Source: Desulfobacterales bacterium
Lineage (GTDB): Bacteria > Desulfobacterota > Desulfobulbia > Desulfobulbales > JAGXFP01
Direction of reading: 5' to 3'
NCBI GenBank assembly: GCA_024637225.1
Contig: JAGXFP010000029.1
Coordinates: 18,660 to 82,659, forward strand
Length of the DNA: 64,000 bases
The notes beneath the pieces were generated by a model. It had not been told where the DNA came from. It did no database searches and worked only from the letters and a program-made list of their open reading frames with translations. The position numbers and the translations under genes are program-made. Shown here piece by piece: positions 10,672-19,330 of this stretch (position 1 is the first letter of the stretch; the number at the start of each line of letters is the position of its first letter).

Positions 10672-11456
10672 GCGGATCAGCTGAACATAGTTGCCGGGCG
10701 CCCCGGCTGATTCCCGATAACGACGCTTTGCACGCCGAATTCAACGACCTTGGCAGCGGGGATGTCTTTATCGGCCGCCTCAGGCTCAAGCCCGGTCAGG
10801 AAAACCTGGTAGTCGACCTGCTCGAACGCGGCGTGAAAATGTTTCCGGCCGCCTCGGCCCAGCTGAGCTGCCGCTCCAAGGTCTTCCAGGCGAAAATATT
10901 TCCGGAGTATATGGCGCCCTGGACCAGGACCATCCATGACCTCTACGAGCTGATGGCGGCGGTAAATGAATATCAGCGGCTCAGCCTGAAAGAAGTGGTA
11001 ACCAAAAAGGACCGGGCCAATGCCGGCATTGGCGTTAATCTCTGGCCTTCCGCCGAAGATGTCTTCAACCAGGCCTCCGGCGGCACCTTGCCCTTTCCCT
11101 TCGTCCTCCAGCCCTTTCACCCCGATTGCCGCGATATCCGGGTGATCATCATTGACGATTACCTGGAAGCCTACTGGCGGCACAATCCCGATAATTTCCG
11201 CAATAACCTCCATTACGGCGGCACCGGCGAACCCGCCACCCTTACCGGGGAACAACTTGATCTATGTCGAAAGGTCATGGCAAGGGGCAGGTATCCCTAC
11301 GCCCATCTCGACCTGATGGTTTCGCCGGCGGGGATCACCTGTCTGGCCGAAATAAATCTCAGGGGAGGAATCAGGGGCGCCGCGATCACCCCGGCTGAAT
11401 ATCGGCTCAGGATCGACGCCGTCCATCAGCGCTATCTCCGGGAACAGGGGCTGTAG
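10668..11456 (+). CDS. ATP-grasp (RimK-like) protein, substrate unknown
   Basis: The 262-residue product carries the C-terminal half of a RimK-type ATP-grasp fold. It shows FVLQPFHPDCRDIRVIIID near residue 145 (the conserved Q-P-F and D-R-V pattern) and a late metal/ATP-binding stretch YAHLDLMV followed by CLAEINLRGG. ATP-grasp ligases join a carboxylate to an amine or thiol via acyl phosphate; the substrate here is unknown. The start is probably TTG at 10668, overlapping the previous TGA as TTGA, because no ATG is available near the coupled position. The N-terminal third (FIGRLRLKPGQENLVVDLLERG) looks like the pre-ATP-grasp part. The gene ends shortly before a truncated family 2 element. Confidence 0.75.
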   Translation: MSGSAEHSCRAPRLIPDNDALHAEFNDLGSGDVFIGRLRLKPGQENLVVDLLERGVKMFPAASAQLSCRSKVFQAKIFPEYMAPWTRTIHDLYELMAAVNEYQRLSLKEVVTKKDRANAGIGVNLWPSAEDVFNQASGGTLPFPFVLQPFHPDCRDIRVIIIDDYLEAYWRHNPDNFRNNLHYGGTGEPATLTGEQLDLCRKVMARGRYPYAHLDLMVSPAGITCLAEINLRGGIRGAAITPAEYRLRIDAVHQRYLREQGL

Positions 11457-11506
11457 GCGGCAAGAGGACCGAGGGTGGTTGTTCCGTCGAACGGGGCGGG
11501 GATTCG

Positions 11507-11595
11507 GTACCCGTTCACCAGGGTGATCGCCAAAGCACCCAAAACATCCGGACTGTAACCGTTCAGCAGTGATGCGGATTTGGACAAGCGGACGG
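11507..11595. repeat. Family 2 element, truncated copy 2
   Basis: It starts GTACCCGTTCACC and shares GACTGTAACCGTTCAGCAGT and GATTTGGACAAGCGGA with copy 1, then stops abruptly where the central hairpin would begin. The right half is missing. Confidence 0.65.
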
Positions 11596-11604
11596 ATAAA
11601 AGGA

Positions 11605-11643
11605 CAAAAAAAGAGGAAGAAGGTTTAAAAACCCTCTTCCTCG
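11605..11643 (-). terminator. Rho-independent terminator of dsrC
   Basis: On the minus strand GAGGAAGAGGGTTT pairs with AAACCTTCTTCCTC (one mismatch) and is followed by seven T residues, about 28 bases after the dsrC stop codon. Confidence 0.9.
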
Positions 11644-11670
11644 GTCAAGCGAACTTGCGGTGGTGATGGA

Positions 11671-11991
11671 TCAGACGCAGCCGGTAGGTTTCGGCAGTCC
11701 GGCCATTTTGCAGGCTCCTTTACCAGGTCCTGAGGGGAACAGCTCGTAGATTCTCTTCAGGGGGAAGCCGGTGGTCTTGGAAAGAATCCGGACCATCGGG
11801 GCGATCCCGTTCTTTTTGTAGTACTCCTGCAGTGTGTCGATGACTTTCTTGTGCTCATCGGTAAGATCGCCGATACCCTCGACGCTCTTTACGTAATCTA
11901 CCCAGTTGTCATCCCACTCTTCCATTCCCTTGGTCAGGAAGCCGTCTTCGTCAACGCTAAAGGTACTTCCGTTGTGCTCGATAGTAGGCAT
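11671..11991 (-). CDS. dsrC: DsrC/TusE family sulfur-carrier protein (DsrC type)
   Basis: The 106-residue protein has the DsrC fold sequence (LTDEHKKVIDTLQEYYKKNG, then IAPMVRILSKTTGFPLKRIY). Its C-terminal arm CKMAGLPKPTGCV has both conserved cysteines, C94 and C105, eleven residues apart. Both are needed in genuine DsrC, which carries sulfite-derived sulfur as a trisulfide between DsrAB and DsrMK; TusE proteins keep only the last one. That points to dissimilatory sulfur chemistry or a related sulfur-relay role, although no dsrAB or dsrMKJOP is in the window. It is monocistronic: it has its own terminator and AAGGAGGG ribosome site, and a TTGACA lies about 95 bases upstream of the ATG. Confidence 0.93.
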   Translation of the reverse strand: MPTIEHNGSTFSVDEDGFLTKGMEEWDDNWVDYVKSVEGIGDLTDEHKKVIDTLQEYYKKNGIAPMVRILSKTTGFPLKRIYELFPSGPGKGACKMAGLPKPTGCV

Positions 11992-12193
11992 GGTTACCCT
12001 CCTTGTTTATTTTATAAATATTGTGACAAACTCTTTAGTCAATCCATTTTGAAAGACTACTTAATTACTATATGGGTTTTGCTTTGTCAAGAAGTCAAAC
12101 ATCATTATAGCCGGAAAAGGTTAAACTGATATATTATACCGGTAATCGCCCGGATTGATTAGTTTTTTTATTAAAAACCAAGATTCGCTCACC

Positions 12194-12880
12194 TCAGCCC
12201 TTTATCAGTTGGACCAGCTCGTCGAAATCTCCGGGCGAAAAACCCTTGGCGCCGGCCAGACCGGGATACATCGGCGATCTCGGGTCGTAGTTCTGCAGCT
12301 TCAGGACTGAATCTTTGCCCAGATAAGCGGCCCAGGCGACGATATCTTCTCGGCTGTGGTAGCGCGGCAGGACGGTCATCCGAAACTCATGGGCAATTCC
12401 GCTGTTCTTGATCAGTTCAATGCTTCCGGCTATCTTCTCAAGATCAACCCCGGTACCGGCACACTGCTCATACTTGTCCCGGACCAGGACGGTCTTGACG
12501 TCCATGGCGACCATGTCCAGCAAACCGTCGTCCAGCAAGCGGGCTAATACCTCGGGGCGGCTGCCGTTGGTGTCGATTTTGCACTGAAAGCCTTGATCCC
12601 GGATAATTCCCAGAAGTTCCGGCAGGTCCGGATCGAGAGTCGGCTCGCCCCCGGTAACGGCGACCCCGCCTAGCCACTTCCGCAAAGGACCCAGCCGGGA
12701 GACGACCTCCTCGACGGGATATGAAACCAGTTCGTCGGGATGCCGGACCAGGGGATGATTGTGGCAGAACGGGCAGCGGAAATTGCAGCCGCCCAGGAAC
12801 AGCACCGCACAGGTCCGTCCCGGCCAGTCGATAAAGGAGCTTTCGATAAAACCCTTGATGTTGTCCAGCTTTTTCATCAT
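12194..12880 (-). CDS. nrdG: Anaerobic ribonucleotide reductase activating protein (radical SAM)
   Basis: This is a 228-residue radical SAM enzyme of the NrdG/pyruvate formate-lyase-activase-like type that installs the glycyl radical on NrdD. The cluster motif is CNFRCPFC near residue 33, followed by GGEPTLDPDLP and CKIDTNGSRP. The start is taken at the ATG pair (12880/12877) after GGGG, because the ORF-track start at 12952 lies upstream of an intrinsic terminator hairpin. Length and the IDWPGRTCAVLFLGGCNF start match the longer NrdG form found with class III reductases in anaerobes. It is the third gene of the nrdD-redoxin-nrdG run. Confidence 0.9.
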   Translation of the reverse strand: MMKKLDNIKGFIESSFIDWPGRTCAVLFLGGCNFRCPFCHNHPLVRHPDELVSYPVEEVVSRLGPLRKWLGGVAVTGGEPTLDPDLPELLGIIRDQGFQCKIDTNGSRPEVLARLLDDGLLDMVAMDVKTVLVRDKYEQCAGTGVDLEKIAGSIELIKNSGIAHEFRMTVLPRYHSREDIVAWAAYLGKDSVLKLQNYDPRSPMYPGLAGAKGFSPGDFDELVQLIKG

Positions 12881-12914
12881 CCCCGTTGCATTAACCATCC
12901 GGCCCGGGCCGGGC

Positions 12915-12945
12915 AAAAAAAACCCCGCACAATCATCCGTGCGGG
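12915..12945 (-). terminator. Intrinsic terminator between redoxin gene and nrdG
   Basis: On the minus strand CCCGCAC pairs with GTGCGGG around an 8-nt loop and is followed by eight T residues. It lies about 35 bases upstream of nrdG, so nrdG expression would need read-through or its own promoter. Confidence 0.85.
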
Positions 12946-13114
12946 ATCGCAAAACAAGGTCTCAGAGTGGGAGGCGCGAGAGAGGGGTAGGCAAGGAGGA
13001 GAGCCGGGATAATTGAAAGCTCTCACCCCTCCCACCTGAAAACCTCGAAGTAGTCGGTACCGGGAACTGGTCACGGATTCAGTGATATCTGCCGAAAAAA
13101 GTTTATGGCCCGCG

Positions 13115-13432
13115 CTAGTTAATGGCGCAGGTGCCGGTTTCACAGAGAATTGCCGCTCCGGTACTATCATTATATTTAAGCCCGCACTGGTCGGCCCTGC
13201 TCATCAGCAGGCTTTCGATGTCGGTGAAATCCTCGACCGTCGAGGAATCGTCCAGGACCAGAATCGGCAAGGTCTTGCGGGCGACCTCGACCAGGCCATG
13301 CCAGGCCAGGTGGGCCAGGGCGCCGGCGTCGCCGGTATCAAGAACTTCGATATCGACTTTCATGCCCTTCAAGTCGAACTTGCTCTTCAGCTGATCGCAT
13401 AGCCGGCAATCCGGTTTGGTGAACAATGTCAT
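13115..13432 (-). CDS. Glutaredoxin/NrdH-like redoxin
   Basis: The 105-residue product starts MTLFTKPDCRLCDQLKSKFD, a thioredoxin-fold active site with a CRLC pair near residues 9-12. TLPILVLDD supplies the cis-proline region. A C-terminal CETGTC adds a second cysteine pair that could act as a resolving site. Lying between nrdD and nrdG, it probably supplies thiol reducing equivalents to ribonucleotide reduction. The ATG at 13432 is preceded by GAGGAG; the track start at 13474 is not needed. Confidence 0.8.
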   Translation of the reverse strand: MTLFTKPDCRLCDQLKSKFDLKGMKVDIEVLDTGDAGALAHLAWHGLVEVARKTLPILVLDDSSTVEDFTDIESLLMSRADQCGLKYNDSTGAAILCETGTCAIN

Positions 13433-13530
13433 TTTTTTCGCTCCTCTATATTTTATAAATTGATGAATTCGCAAAAAGCCGGGGCGACCCTCAGGCGATT
13501 CTTTGCGAGTTTGTCATATTCGCCCCGCCG

Positions 13531-15660
13531 CTACTTCCGGACAAAGCGCTCTTCATTCCGGTAGCGGTCGTGGAGCTCGCCGAGCTTGCCCTTGTTCCAG
13601 CTGGAGATCTTGGTGAAGTAGCCGGTGATCCGGGTGATCCCGTCGATTTTCTCCGAGCCGCAGTACTGGCAGGTGTCGGTGATGCCCCGGCCGGTCTTGC
13701 CGCAATCGAGGCAGCAGGTGAATTCCGGCGAAAAGGCAATCTGGTCGTTATTGGTATGGCGGAAGGTCTTGATAACGAAATCGGCCAGCGCTTCCTTGTC
13801 CGGGCTGGACTCGCCCAGCCAGACGTGGGTGATGGAGCCCGCCTCGATCAGGGGGTGGAGCAGCCCTTCCTTTTCAACCCTGGCGATGGGACTCATCTCG
13901 GCGCCGACATTAAAGAGGGTCGAGTTAGTGTAGTAAATCTCTCCGGACTCCATATTCCCCTGGATGACCTTGGCGGTTTCCTCGGGATGATGGGCCATAT
14001 CGAGTTTGGCGAAGCGGTAGGCGGTGCTTTCGGCCGGGGTCTGCTCCAGGACGAACTTCATGCCCATTTGTTCGGCCATCTTGTTGCAGACGATATTCAT
14101 ATGGGCGATGACCTTGAGGCCGAACTTGAGCGACGCCTCCGAATCATGAAGCTCCTCGCCGGTATGGACCTTGACCAGTTCGTTCAGGCCGACCATGCCC
14201 ATCAGGTAGCTGCACCGCTCCAGGCGCAGGTAGCTGTTGCCGTCCAGATCCATGGCCAGCATGGCCAGGGGGCCGCCCTTGCCGAGGGCCATCAGCTTCT
14301 CGATGAACTTCTTCTTCTGCTCGTGGCCCTTGGCGGCCAGCTTAATTTGTTCGGTCAGCAGGGTGAACAGTTTGGTGTCGTCGCCCTCGGCCTTGTAGGC
14401 CAGGCGCGGCAGGTTGATGGTTACATTCTGCAGGGCCGAGTAGCGCATCCGCCACGGCTCCTTGGCATCTTCGAGATCGGAGGCCTCCAGCTTGAAGCTC
14501 AAGCGGCAGCATTCGGAAATCTTGGCGGTATCGCCCCGGTCGAAGACGAAATAGGTGTTGCCCTTGACCGAGGCCACCTCGCAGATATGGTTCAAAAAGT
14601 CCATATGCCCTTCGGTCTTGAAAAACTTTTCGGTGATATGGACCAGCGGTTTCGGGAAGAAGAAGGGCCGCCCGGCCCCGTCGCCCTCCTTATATACCTC
14701 GAAGAGCGCCCAGGCAAAGCGCTGGGCCTCCTTCTCGTATTCGCCGTAGGTCTTGCCGGTATACTCGCCGCCGGGGCCGATGGCCGGCACATCGACAAAA
14801 TGCTTGGGCACCTCCCAGTAGACGTTGATATCGGAAAAGATCGCCTGACCGCCCCGGGCCACGGCCTGCTGGGAGAATTCGTAGATCAGCATCTGGGCGA
14901 GCTGCTTGACATCCCGGTCGCTCATCTCCTCAAGATAAGGGGCGTAAAACAGATTGACCGCGTCCCAGCCGATCGCCCCGGCGAAATGGCTCTGCAGGGC
15001 GGCGGCGAACTTGACCATATGGGCGAGGAGGACATCGGCATGTTTGGCGGGCTTGGCCATGGCCAGGGAATTGGGCAGGTTGAGGCCGAATTTCTTGACG
15101 TATTCGAGGGACTGCCCCGAACAGTAAGGCCGGTCGATAAAACCAAGATCGTGGAGGTGCAGGTCGCCGTTTAAATGGGCATCGGCCACATCGGTGGTAA
15201 AGACATGGAGCAGGGCATATTCCTTCTTGATCCCCTCGGCCAGGGTGAGGTTGGTCGCCTCGGGGCCGTGGGGCACATTGGCGTTTTCCTTGTTATGCTG
15301 GACCAGGAGATGATCGACATCGTAGAGCGGCACCCCGAGCCGGGTATGCATGCGGCGCGCCTCCTCCAGACCGAGTTCCAGAAGCCTGGCGTTGACCAGT
15401 TCCCGGATCAGCGGGCCGGTCACGGTCTTCAGGTTCGAAGTCTGGACGGTTTTCTCGACATCGATGCTGATCCGCTCGGCGGTATCGCGATCGATGAAGG
15501 TCTCCCGCAGCAAGGCATCGACAATCCGCTGGCGCTTCCAGCCGACAATGTCTTCTTCCGAGGTTCTGACGAAGAGTGCCAGGTCGGTGCTGTCGTCCCT
15601 GGTGACCTGCTTGAAGGACTCTTTCTTCTTGGCTTCCTGCAGAGGCATAACCACACCCAT
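13531..15660 (-). CDS. nrdD: Anaerobic ribonucleoside-triphosphate reductase, class III
   Basis: This 709-residue glycyl radical enzyme makes deoxyribonucleotides without oxygen. An N-terminal ATP-cone-like segment (VGWKRQRIVDALLRE) is followed by the barrel domain with AVARGGQAIFSDINVYW. The C-terminal zinc site is CCLDCG plus CQYCG, and the glycyl radical loop RITGYFTKISSWNKGK places the radical on Gly680. GGGAG precedes the ATG. It heads an operon with a redoxin and nrdG, behind a promoter with two NrdR-like boxes, which fits repression by NrdR when deoxynucleotides are plentiful. The long antisense ORF over it (13570-15174) is a shadow. Confidence 0.97.
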   Translation of the reverse strand: MGVVMPLQEAKKKESFKQVTRDDSTDLALFVRTSEEDIVGWKRQRIVDALLRETFIDRDTAERISIDVEKTVQTSNLKTVTGPLIRELVNARLLELGLEEARRMHTRLGVPLYDVDHLLVQHNKENANVPHGPEATNLTLAEGIKKEYALLHVFTTDVADAHLNGDLHLHDLGFIDRPYCSGQSLEYVKKFGLNLPNSLAMAKPAKHADVLLAHMVKFAAALQSHFAGAIGWDAVNLFYAPYLEEMSDRDVKQLAQMLIYEFSQQAVARGGQAIFSDINVYWEVPKHFVDVPAIGPGGEYTGKTYGEYEKEAQRFAWALFEVYKEGDGAGRPFFFPKPLVHITEKFFKTEGHMDFLNHICEVASVKGNTYFVFDRGDTAKISECCRLSFKLEASDLEDAKEPWRMRYSALQNVTINLPRLAYKAEGDDTKLFTLLTEQIKLAAKGHEQKKKFIEKLMALGKGGPLAMLAMDLDGNSYLRLERCSYLMGMVGLNELVKVHTGEELHDSEASLKFGLKVIAHMNIVCNKMAEQMGMKFVLEQTPAESTAYRFAKLDMAHHPEETAKVIQGNMESGEIYYTNSTLFNVGAEMSPIARVEKEGLLHPLIEAGSITHVWLGESSPDKEALADFVIKTFRHTNNDQIAFSPEFTCCLDCGKTGRGITDTCQYCGSEKIDGITRITGYFTKISSWNKGKLGELHDRYRNEERFVRK

Positions 15661-15718
15661 TTTCAGTTCTCCCAGTCATTTTTCATTTGTTTCGGGCAAT
15701 CCGTAAAATACCCGGCTA

Positions 15719-15775
15719 ATACGATATGTAGTGTTGCTTGGTTCATTATTGCACTATATATGGTGTATCAGTCAA
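15719..15775 (-). promoter_or_regulatory. nrdD promoter with tandem NrdR-like boxes
   Basis: Two 16-bp sites match the NrdR palindrome ACACTATATATAGTGT. GCACTATATATGGTGT at 15751-15766 matches 14/16 and ATACGATATGTAGTGT at 15719-15734 matches 13/16. Their 32-bp spacing (three helical turns) is typical of NrdR box pairs. On the minus strand TTGACT (15770-15775), a 19-bp spacer and AATAAT (15745-15750) form a promoter whose spacer contains the first box. Confidence 0.85.
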
Positions 15776-15805
15776 GATAAAAAAGTTCGATTCGGATAGA
15801 AAAAA

Positions 15806-16090
15806 AGGGGCAAGATTCAAGATTCAAGTTTCAAGGGGCAAGGGACAAGACGATGAGGGGTGAGGAGTTAGGGTGGGGGAAGAATTGGTGGGGTCGATTC
15901 AGATCCAAGCCCTTGGCAAAGCAGGTCAGGGGTGTCAGGTTTTTTTCTCCTTGAATCTTGGACCTTGAGCCTTGAATCTAAGGAAATCCATGGCAAATCG
16001 TTCCGGATCCAGCCCCTGGCAAAACAGGTCGGGGATGTCAGGTTTTTCTAACTCCTCACTTCTCACTCTTCACCTCTACCCCCTTGGACC
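15806..16090. repeat. Heptanucleotide repeat region H2 with two 40-bp modules
   Basis: GATTCAAGATTCAAG and TGAGGGGTGAGGAGTTAGG are runs of degenerate 7-base units. Two copies of the companion module occur at 15903-15945 and 16015-16048, sharing CTTGGCAAAGCAGGTC-type cores and TGTCAGGTTTTT ends. No gene is evident. Confidence 0.7.
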
Positions 16091-16094
16091 TTTA

Positions 16095-16130
16095 TAAAAA
16101 AAAAGAGGCGCCGAATTCGACGCCTCTTTT
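16095..16130. terminator. Bidirectional terminator after the 970-aa lipoprotein gene
   Basis: AAAAGAGGCG and CGCCTCTTTT form a 10-bp perfect stem with A/T tails on both sides. It follows the minus-strand stop codon by about 27 bases. Confidence 0.9.
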
Positions 16131-16156
16131 AAATTACTGCTGAATTTTACCGCTGT

Positions 16157-19069
16157 TTATTCAACCAGAATACCCTCGCTGAATTTCACCTTGGTTACCG
16201 TGGGCATAGCGCCCATATTGTGCTCGGTGAAAGTCGGCAAGGTATCCAGGTTAATATTATCCGCCTGAGAGACATCCGGAATGCTGTCTACGGGAATAGT
16301 CAAGGGATCGACAACAGTCTCCAGGAAAACGCTGGTCTCCAGCGGTTTCAGATAATAATTCTCGTTGCCGTCGGTTACCATCTTGCCGGCCGGGATATTG
16401 ATGACCTTGTCCTTGATATCCTGGGTAATCTGCCAGTTGTTGTTGCGCAGGGTCTCGTGGATATCGGGCATACCGTGCAGCCAACCGTCGTACTGGGGCT
16501 GCAAGGTCTTGGTTGTGCCCACGGCATTCTGGACGGTTATCGGATCAAGCATGATCGGATCGTCGAGGATCACGTAGCCACTGGCATCTTTCAAGTAGGT
16601 CTGGGCGCCCCAGCACTGGTTTTGACCGGAAGTGGGATCGCAGAACTCCCAGTTGAATTCCACCGGCCGGGTGTTAGATGTGGAGTCCGGATTGCCCCAC
16701 TCGTCGACCGTTACTTTTCCGCCGCTGTTATCGAGCGGATAATCGTCGGAAGTCCAGTCGTCTGTAGTTCCGACAGCTTCATCGGGACCGGCTTCAGTAG
16801 ATCCGGCAATTCCGTCAGTTCCGTTGCTCCAGGCCTGCAACCCCCACATGCCGGTGCCAACCACCTGCCCTACAGTCGCACCACTATTGGCGTTATTAGT
16901 GCTATCAGTATCGACGGCGTTGTATTTAAGCAGCAGATAATCGCTGCTGCTCGGATCGGTAACCAATTCCAACCTGACACTCTGATCCCAGGGGGTCCGG
17001 AAATAGTCGGCCGCGCTCGGCACAATGTCGCTACAGGTATTGGTAGTGTTGCAGTTGCGCGGATTGGCGGTGGTCTGGATCTCCAGCCTGACCTCATAAT
17101 CGTCTTCGTTGATCCCGGTCTCCTTGACCCTTCTGACCACGTAGTTAACCCCGTTGGCGTTCATATAGTATTCCCGGCCGATCTGCGGCGAGAAGGGTTT
17201 ATCGGGAGCGCTGTCATCGAAGGTCGGCTGCCAGTTGCGGTTATCGAAGCTGAGCAGCTTTTTCTGCACCCAGCCGGTGTCGGTATAGGCAATGTAGATC
17301 GAGCCGCCGATACTCACCCAGAGGCTATCCCCGGGAGCCGGTATATAAACGGAATCGCCGGTGGGAGTCAACTGGTCGGAGTTAATACCTCTCTGGGCCT
17401 GGTAGAAGCCCGGACCGGTGTAAGTAGGCTGATAGTTTGCTCCCACTTCATCATTCAGAAAGACATACTCCACATTGCTACCGTCTGTACCTTGGCCACT
17501 AATATTGACCCACTTGCGGTTGTCCTGACTATCAACCACCAACTCGTTATAAGCGCTAAACGGGGTAAAATCGATCTGGTTTCCGCCGAAATCACGGCAG
17601 GTCGGTGGAATAGGGGTGCTCATGGGATCGCCGGGATAGTAGCCTGACCAATCAATCTCACCTTTGCAGAAATACCAGGCTTCGAAACTGATATTATTCA
17701 AATCGCCATACATTAAATCAAAATGCTTATCGATCCAGGTCTCGACCGGCACGCCCTTGATATCGTCCAGGGTGGCAGCAACCAGGGTCCGTTTGGTAAA
17801 GGAACCGTTGATGGTATCGGCCACGGTGTATGTAACCGGTTCGGTATCGCCCCAGGTCTCGGTGGTAACCGTATCACCTGCGAGGATGCTGTTACTTGCC
17901 TCTCCGGCCCACAGCTCGTGCCGTCCCTGCCAGGCCCCGTAATAGGCGTGAATGGCATTGCCGGTGCTATCGGTATAAATCACCGGAAAGCCGAACCGCT
18001 TGTGTTTCCGTACATCGTCTCCGGGAGCAACGACATTGCCTTTAGAATCTACAGTGGTAACAGGATTTTCATTGTAGAATAGCCCATATTGGTGGGTTAT
18101 TTCGACCTTTTTGCTACGATCCTTGTAAATAGGGAGTTCTTCCATGGCAGCCCCGCCGATGCCGATGTCGGAAATCTTTTTCAGACCCAGATAACCGTCG
18201 TTATAGGCGTATTGAGCCCTGGCCATCTTCGGGATACATTCGTCGCTGTCACAGCTGTCCCAGTCGGCATACTCCACTTTTCCGTAACCCTGGGTGTTCG
18301 AACGGTTCAGGATCCCCTTAAGGGTCCAGATATCGCCCCCACCGTGATCCTCATGTTCGTTGATCTTGATAAGCACCCCGCCGCTGCCGTTCGGTTCGGC
18401 GGTGGCGACGAAGAAATTCTCGCCGGTTTCGTCGAATTTGACGTTCAGCTCCCATTTTCCGTAACTGGTTACCTCCCCATCCGCATCGAAAACGGCGGGC
18501 TCATAGACCTTGAACTCCGCCTTGACCAGCTCGCCTTCTTCCTCGATCCAGCAGTAGACCCGGTTAATATCCTTGCCGTCGACCAGAATCATCTGGGAAT
18601 CGACGATCCATGACTCCAGGGTCTTGATCTCCCGGCCCTGATCCTCTTCCTGCCAGGCAATCATGGCCTTGTAGGGACCCTTGTTGATGTTGACCGAATC
18701 ATAATATCTGGTCTGATTCAGGGCACTCAGGACCTCCTCAATAATCTCGAACTGATCGAGGACCGGCTCCTCGACATACTTGGCCGGGATGGCCTTCTCA
18801 TAATCTGTTGTCGCTCCGGGGGTTGCAATCGCCCGGGAAATGATGCTCACGCCGGCGGGGGTTGTGCTGTCAGTGCTGCTTTCCGGTACCGCCGAGATTT
18901 CGCTGGGCACCTGATAACCCGAGGTGAGACTTGAGATCGTCTCGCCGCTTGAATTGTTGTTTGTCGCCGTCGGGGTGGTCGACCCGCCGCTGCCGCAGCC
19001 GGTCAACGGCAGACAGATTACCAGGGCCGCCATGACCAGCCAGCCAAAACGCTCTCTGCTAAACTTCAT
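16157..19069 (-). CDS. Large secreted lipoprotein, function unknown
   Basis: The 970-residue product starts MKFSRERFGWLVMAALVICL and has a lipobox LPLTGC, so it should be exported and lipidated. A Thr/Ser/Asn-rich linker (TTPTATNNNSSGET) follows. The rest is acidic and rich in Trp, Tyr and Asp, suggesting a beta-rich extracytoplasmic protein (WTLKGILNRSNTQGYGKVEY, then GAYYGAWQGRHELWAGEAS-like stretches). I see no CxxCH heme site and do not recognise a family. The ATG at 19069 has GGAGG about 7 bases upstream; the track start at 19147 lacks one. It is monocistronic, with its own terminator, and lies beside the cytochrome clusters, so a cell-surface role linked to them is possible but unproven. 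Confidence 0.75.
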   Translation of the reverse strand: MKFSRERFGWLVMAALVICLPLTGCGSGGSTTPTATNNNSSGETISSLTSGYQVPSEISAVPESSTDSTTPAGVSIISRAIATPGATTDYEKAIPAKYVEEPVLDQFEIIEEVLSALNQTRYYDSVNINKGPYKAMIAWQEEDQGREIKTLESWIVDSQMILVDGKDINRVYCWIEEEGELVKAEFKVYEPAVFDADGEVTSYGKWELNVKFDETGENFFVATAEPNGSGGVLIKINEHEDHGGGDIWTLKGILNRSNTQGYGKVEYADWDSCDSDECIPKMARAQYAYNDGYLGLKKISDIGIGGAAMEELPIYKDRSKKVEITHQYGLFYNENPVTTVDSKGNVVAPGDDVRKHKRFGFPVIYTDSTGNAIHAYYGAWQGRHELWAGEASNSILAGDTVTTETWGDTEPVTYTVADTINGSFTKRTLVAATLDDIKGVPVETWIDKHFDLMYGDLNNISFEAWYFCKGEIDWSGYYPGDPMSTPIPPTCRDFGGNQIDFTPFSAYNELVVDSQDNRKWVNISGQGTDGSNVEYVFLNDEVGANYQPTYTGPGFYQAQRGINSDQLTPTGDSVYIPAPGDSLWVSIGGSIYIAYTDTGWVQKKLLSFDNRNWQPTFDDSAPDKPFSPQIGREYYMNANGVNYVVRRVKETGINEDDYEVRLEIQTTANPRNCNTTNTCSDIVPSAADYFRTPWDQSVRLELVTDPSSSDYLLLKYNAVDTDSTNNANSGATVGQVVGTGMWGLQAWSNGTDGIAGSTEAGPDEAVGTTDDWTSDDYPLDNSGGKVTVDEWGNPDSTSNTRPVEFNWEFCDPTSGQNQCWGAQTYLKDASGYVILDDPIMLDPITVQNAVGTTKTLQPQYDGWLHGMPDIHETLRNNNWQITQDIKDKVINIPAGKMVTDGNENYYLKPLETSVFLETVVDPLTIPVDSIPDVSQADNINLDTLPTFTEHNMGAMPTVTKVKFSEGILVE

Positions 19070-19251
19070 CTTAAAACCTCCGCATAAAATTAATAAAACA
19101 CACAGAATCCGGTAGCGTTCGAAAAGGGGCCGGATGCAAGAAAGCAACGATCTTGATCGTAAAGTTGCCGAAACAACGCATGGCCCGTTAACGAACGCCC
19201 GGAAAGGCGGCAGGCGGCAGTTTTCCCACCGCGGCCGGCAAACTACTATAT

Positions 19252-19330
19252 TAAGTTGAGTTGAATAGCTCGTCTGCTTTATTTATGCCCTTTAGGGTGC
19301 AAACGAAACCTATCCCCTGTGGGTACAAAT
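19252..19330 (+). repeat. Two-hairpin repeat (REP-like), copy R1
   Basis: Carries AAGTTGAGTTGAATAGCTCG, then TTTATGCCCTTTAGGGTGC and CCTGTGGGTACAAAT. It is a diverged copy with an extra internal module also seen in R5. Confidence 0.65.

Noticed and set aside
13570-15174. 534-aa plus-strand ORF over nrdD
   Set aside because: Antisense of nrdD; repetitive hydrophobic and Gly-rich composition, no motifs.
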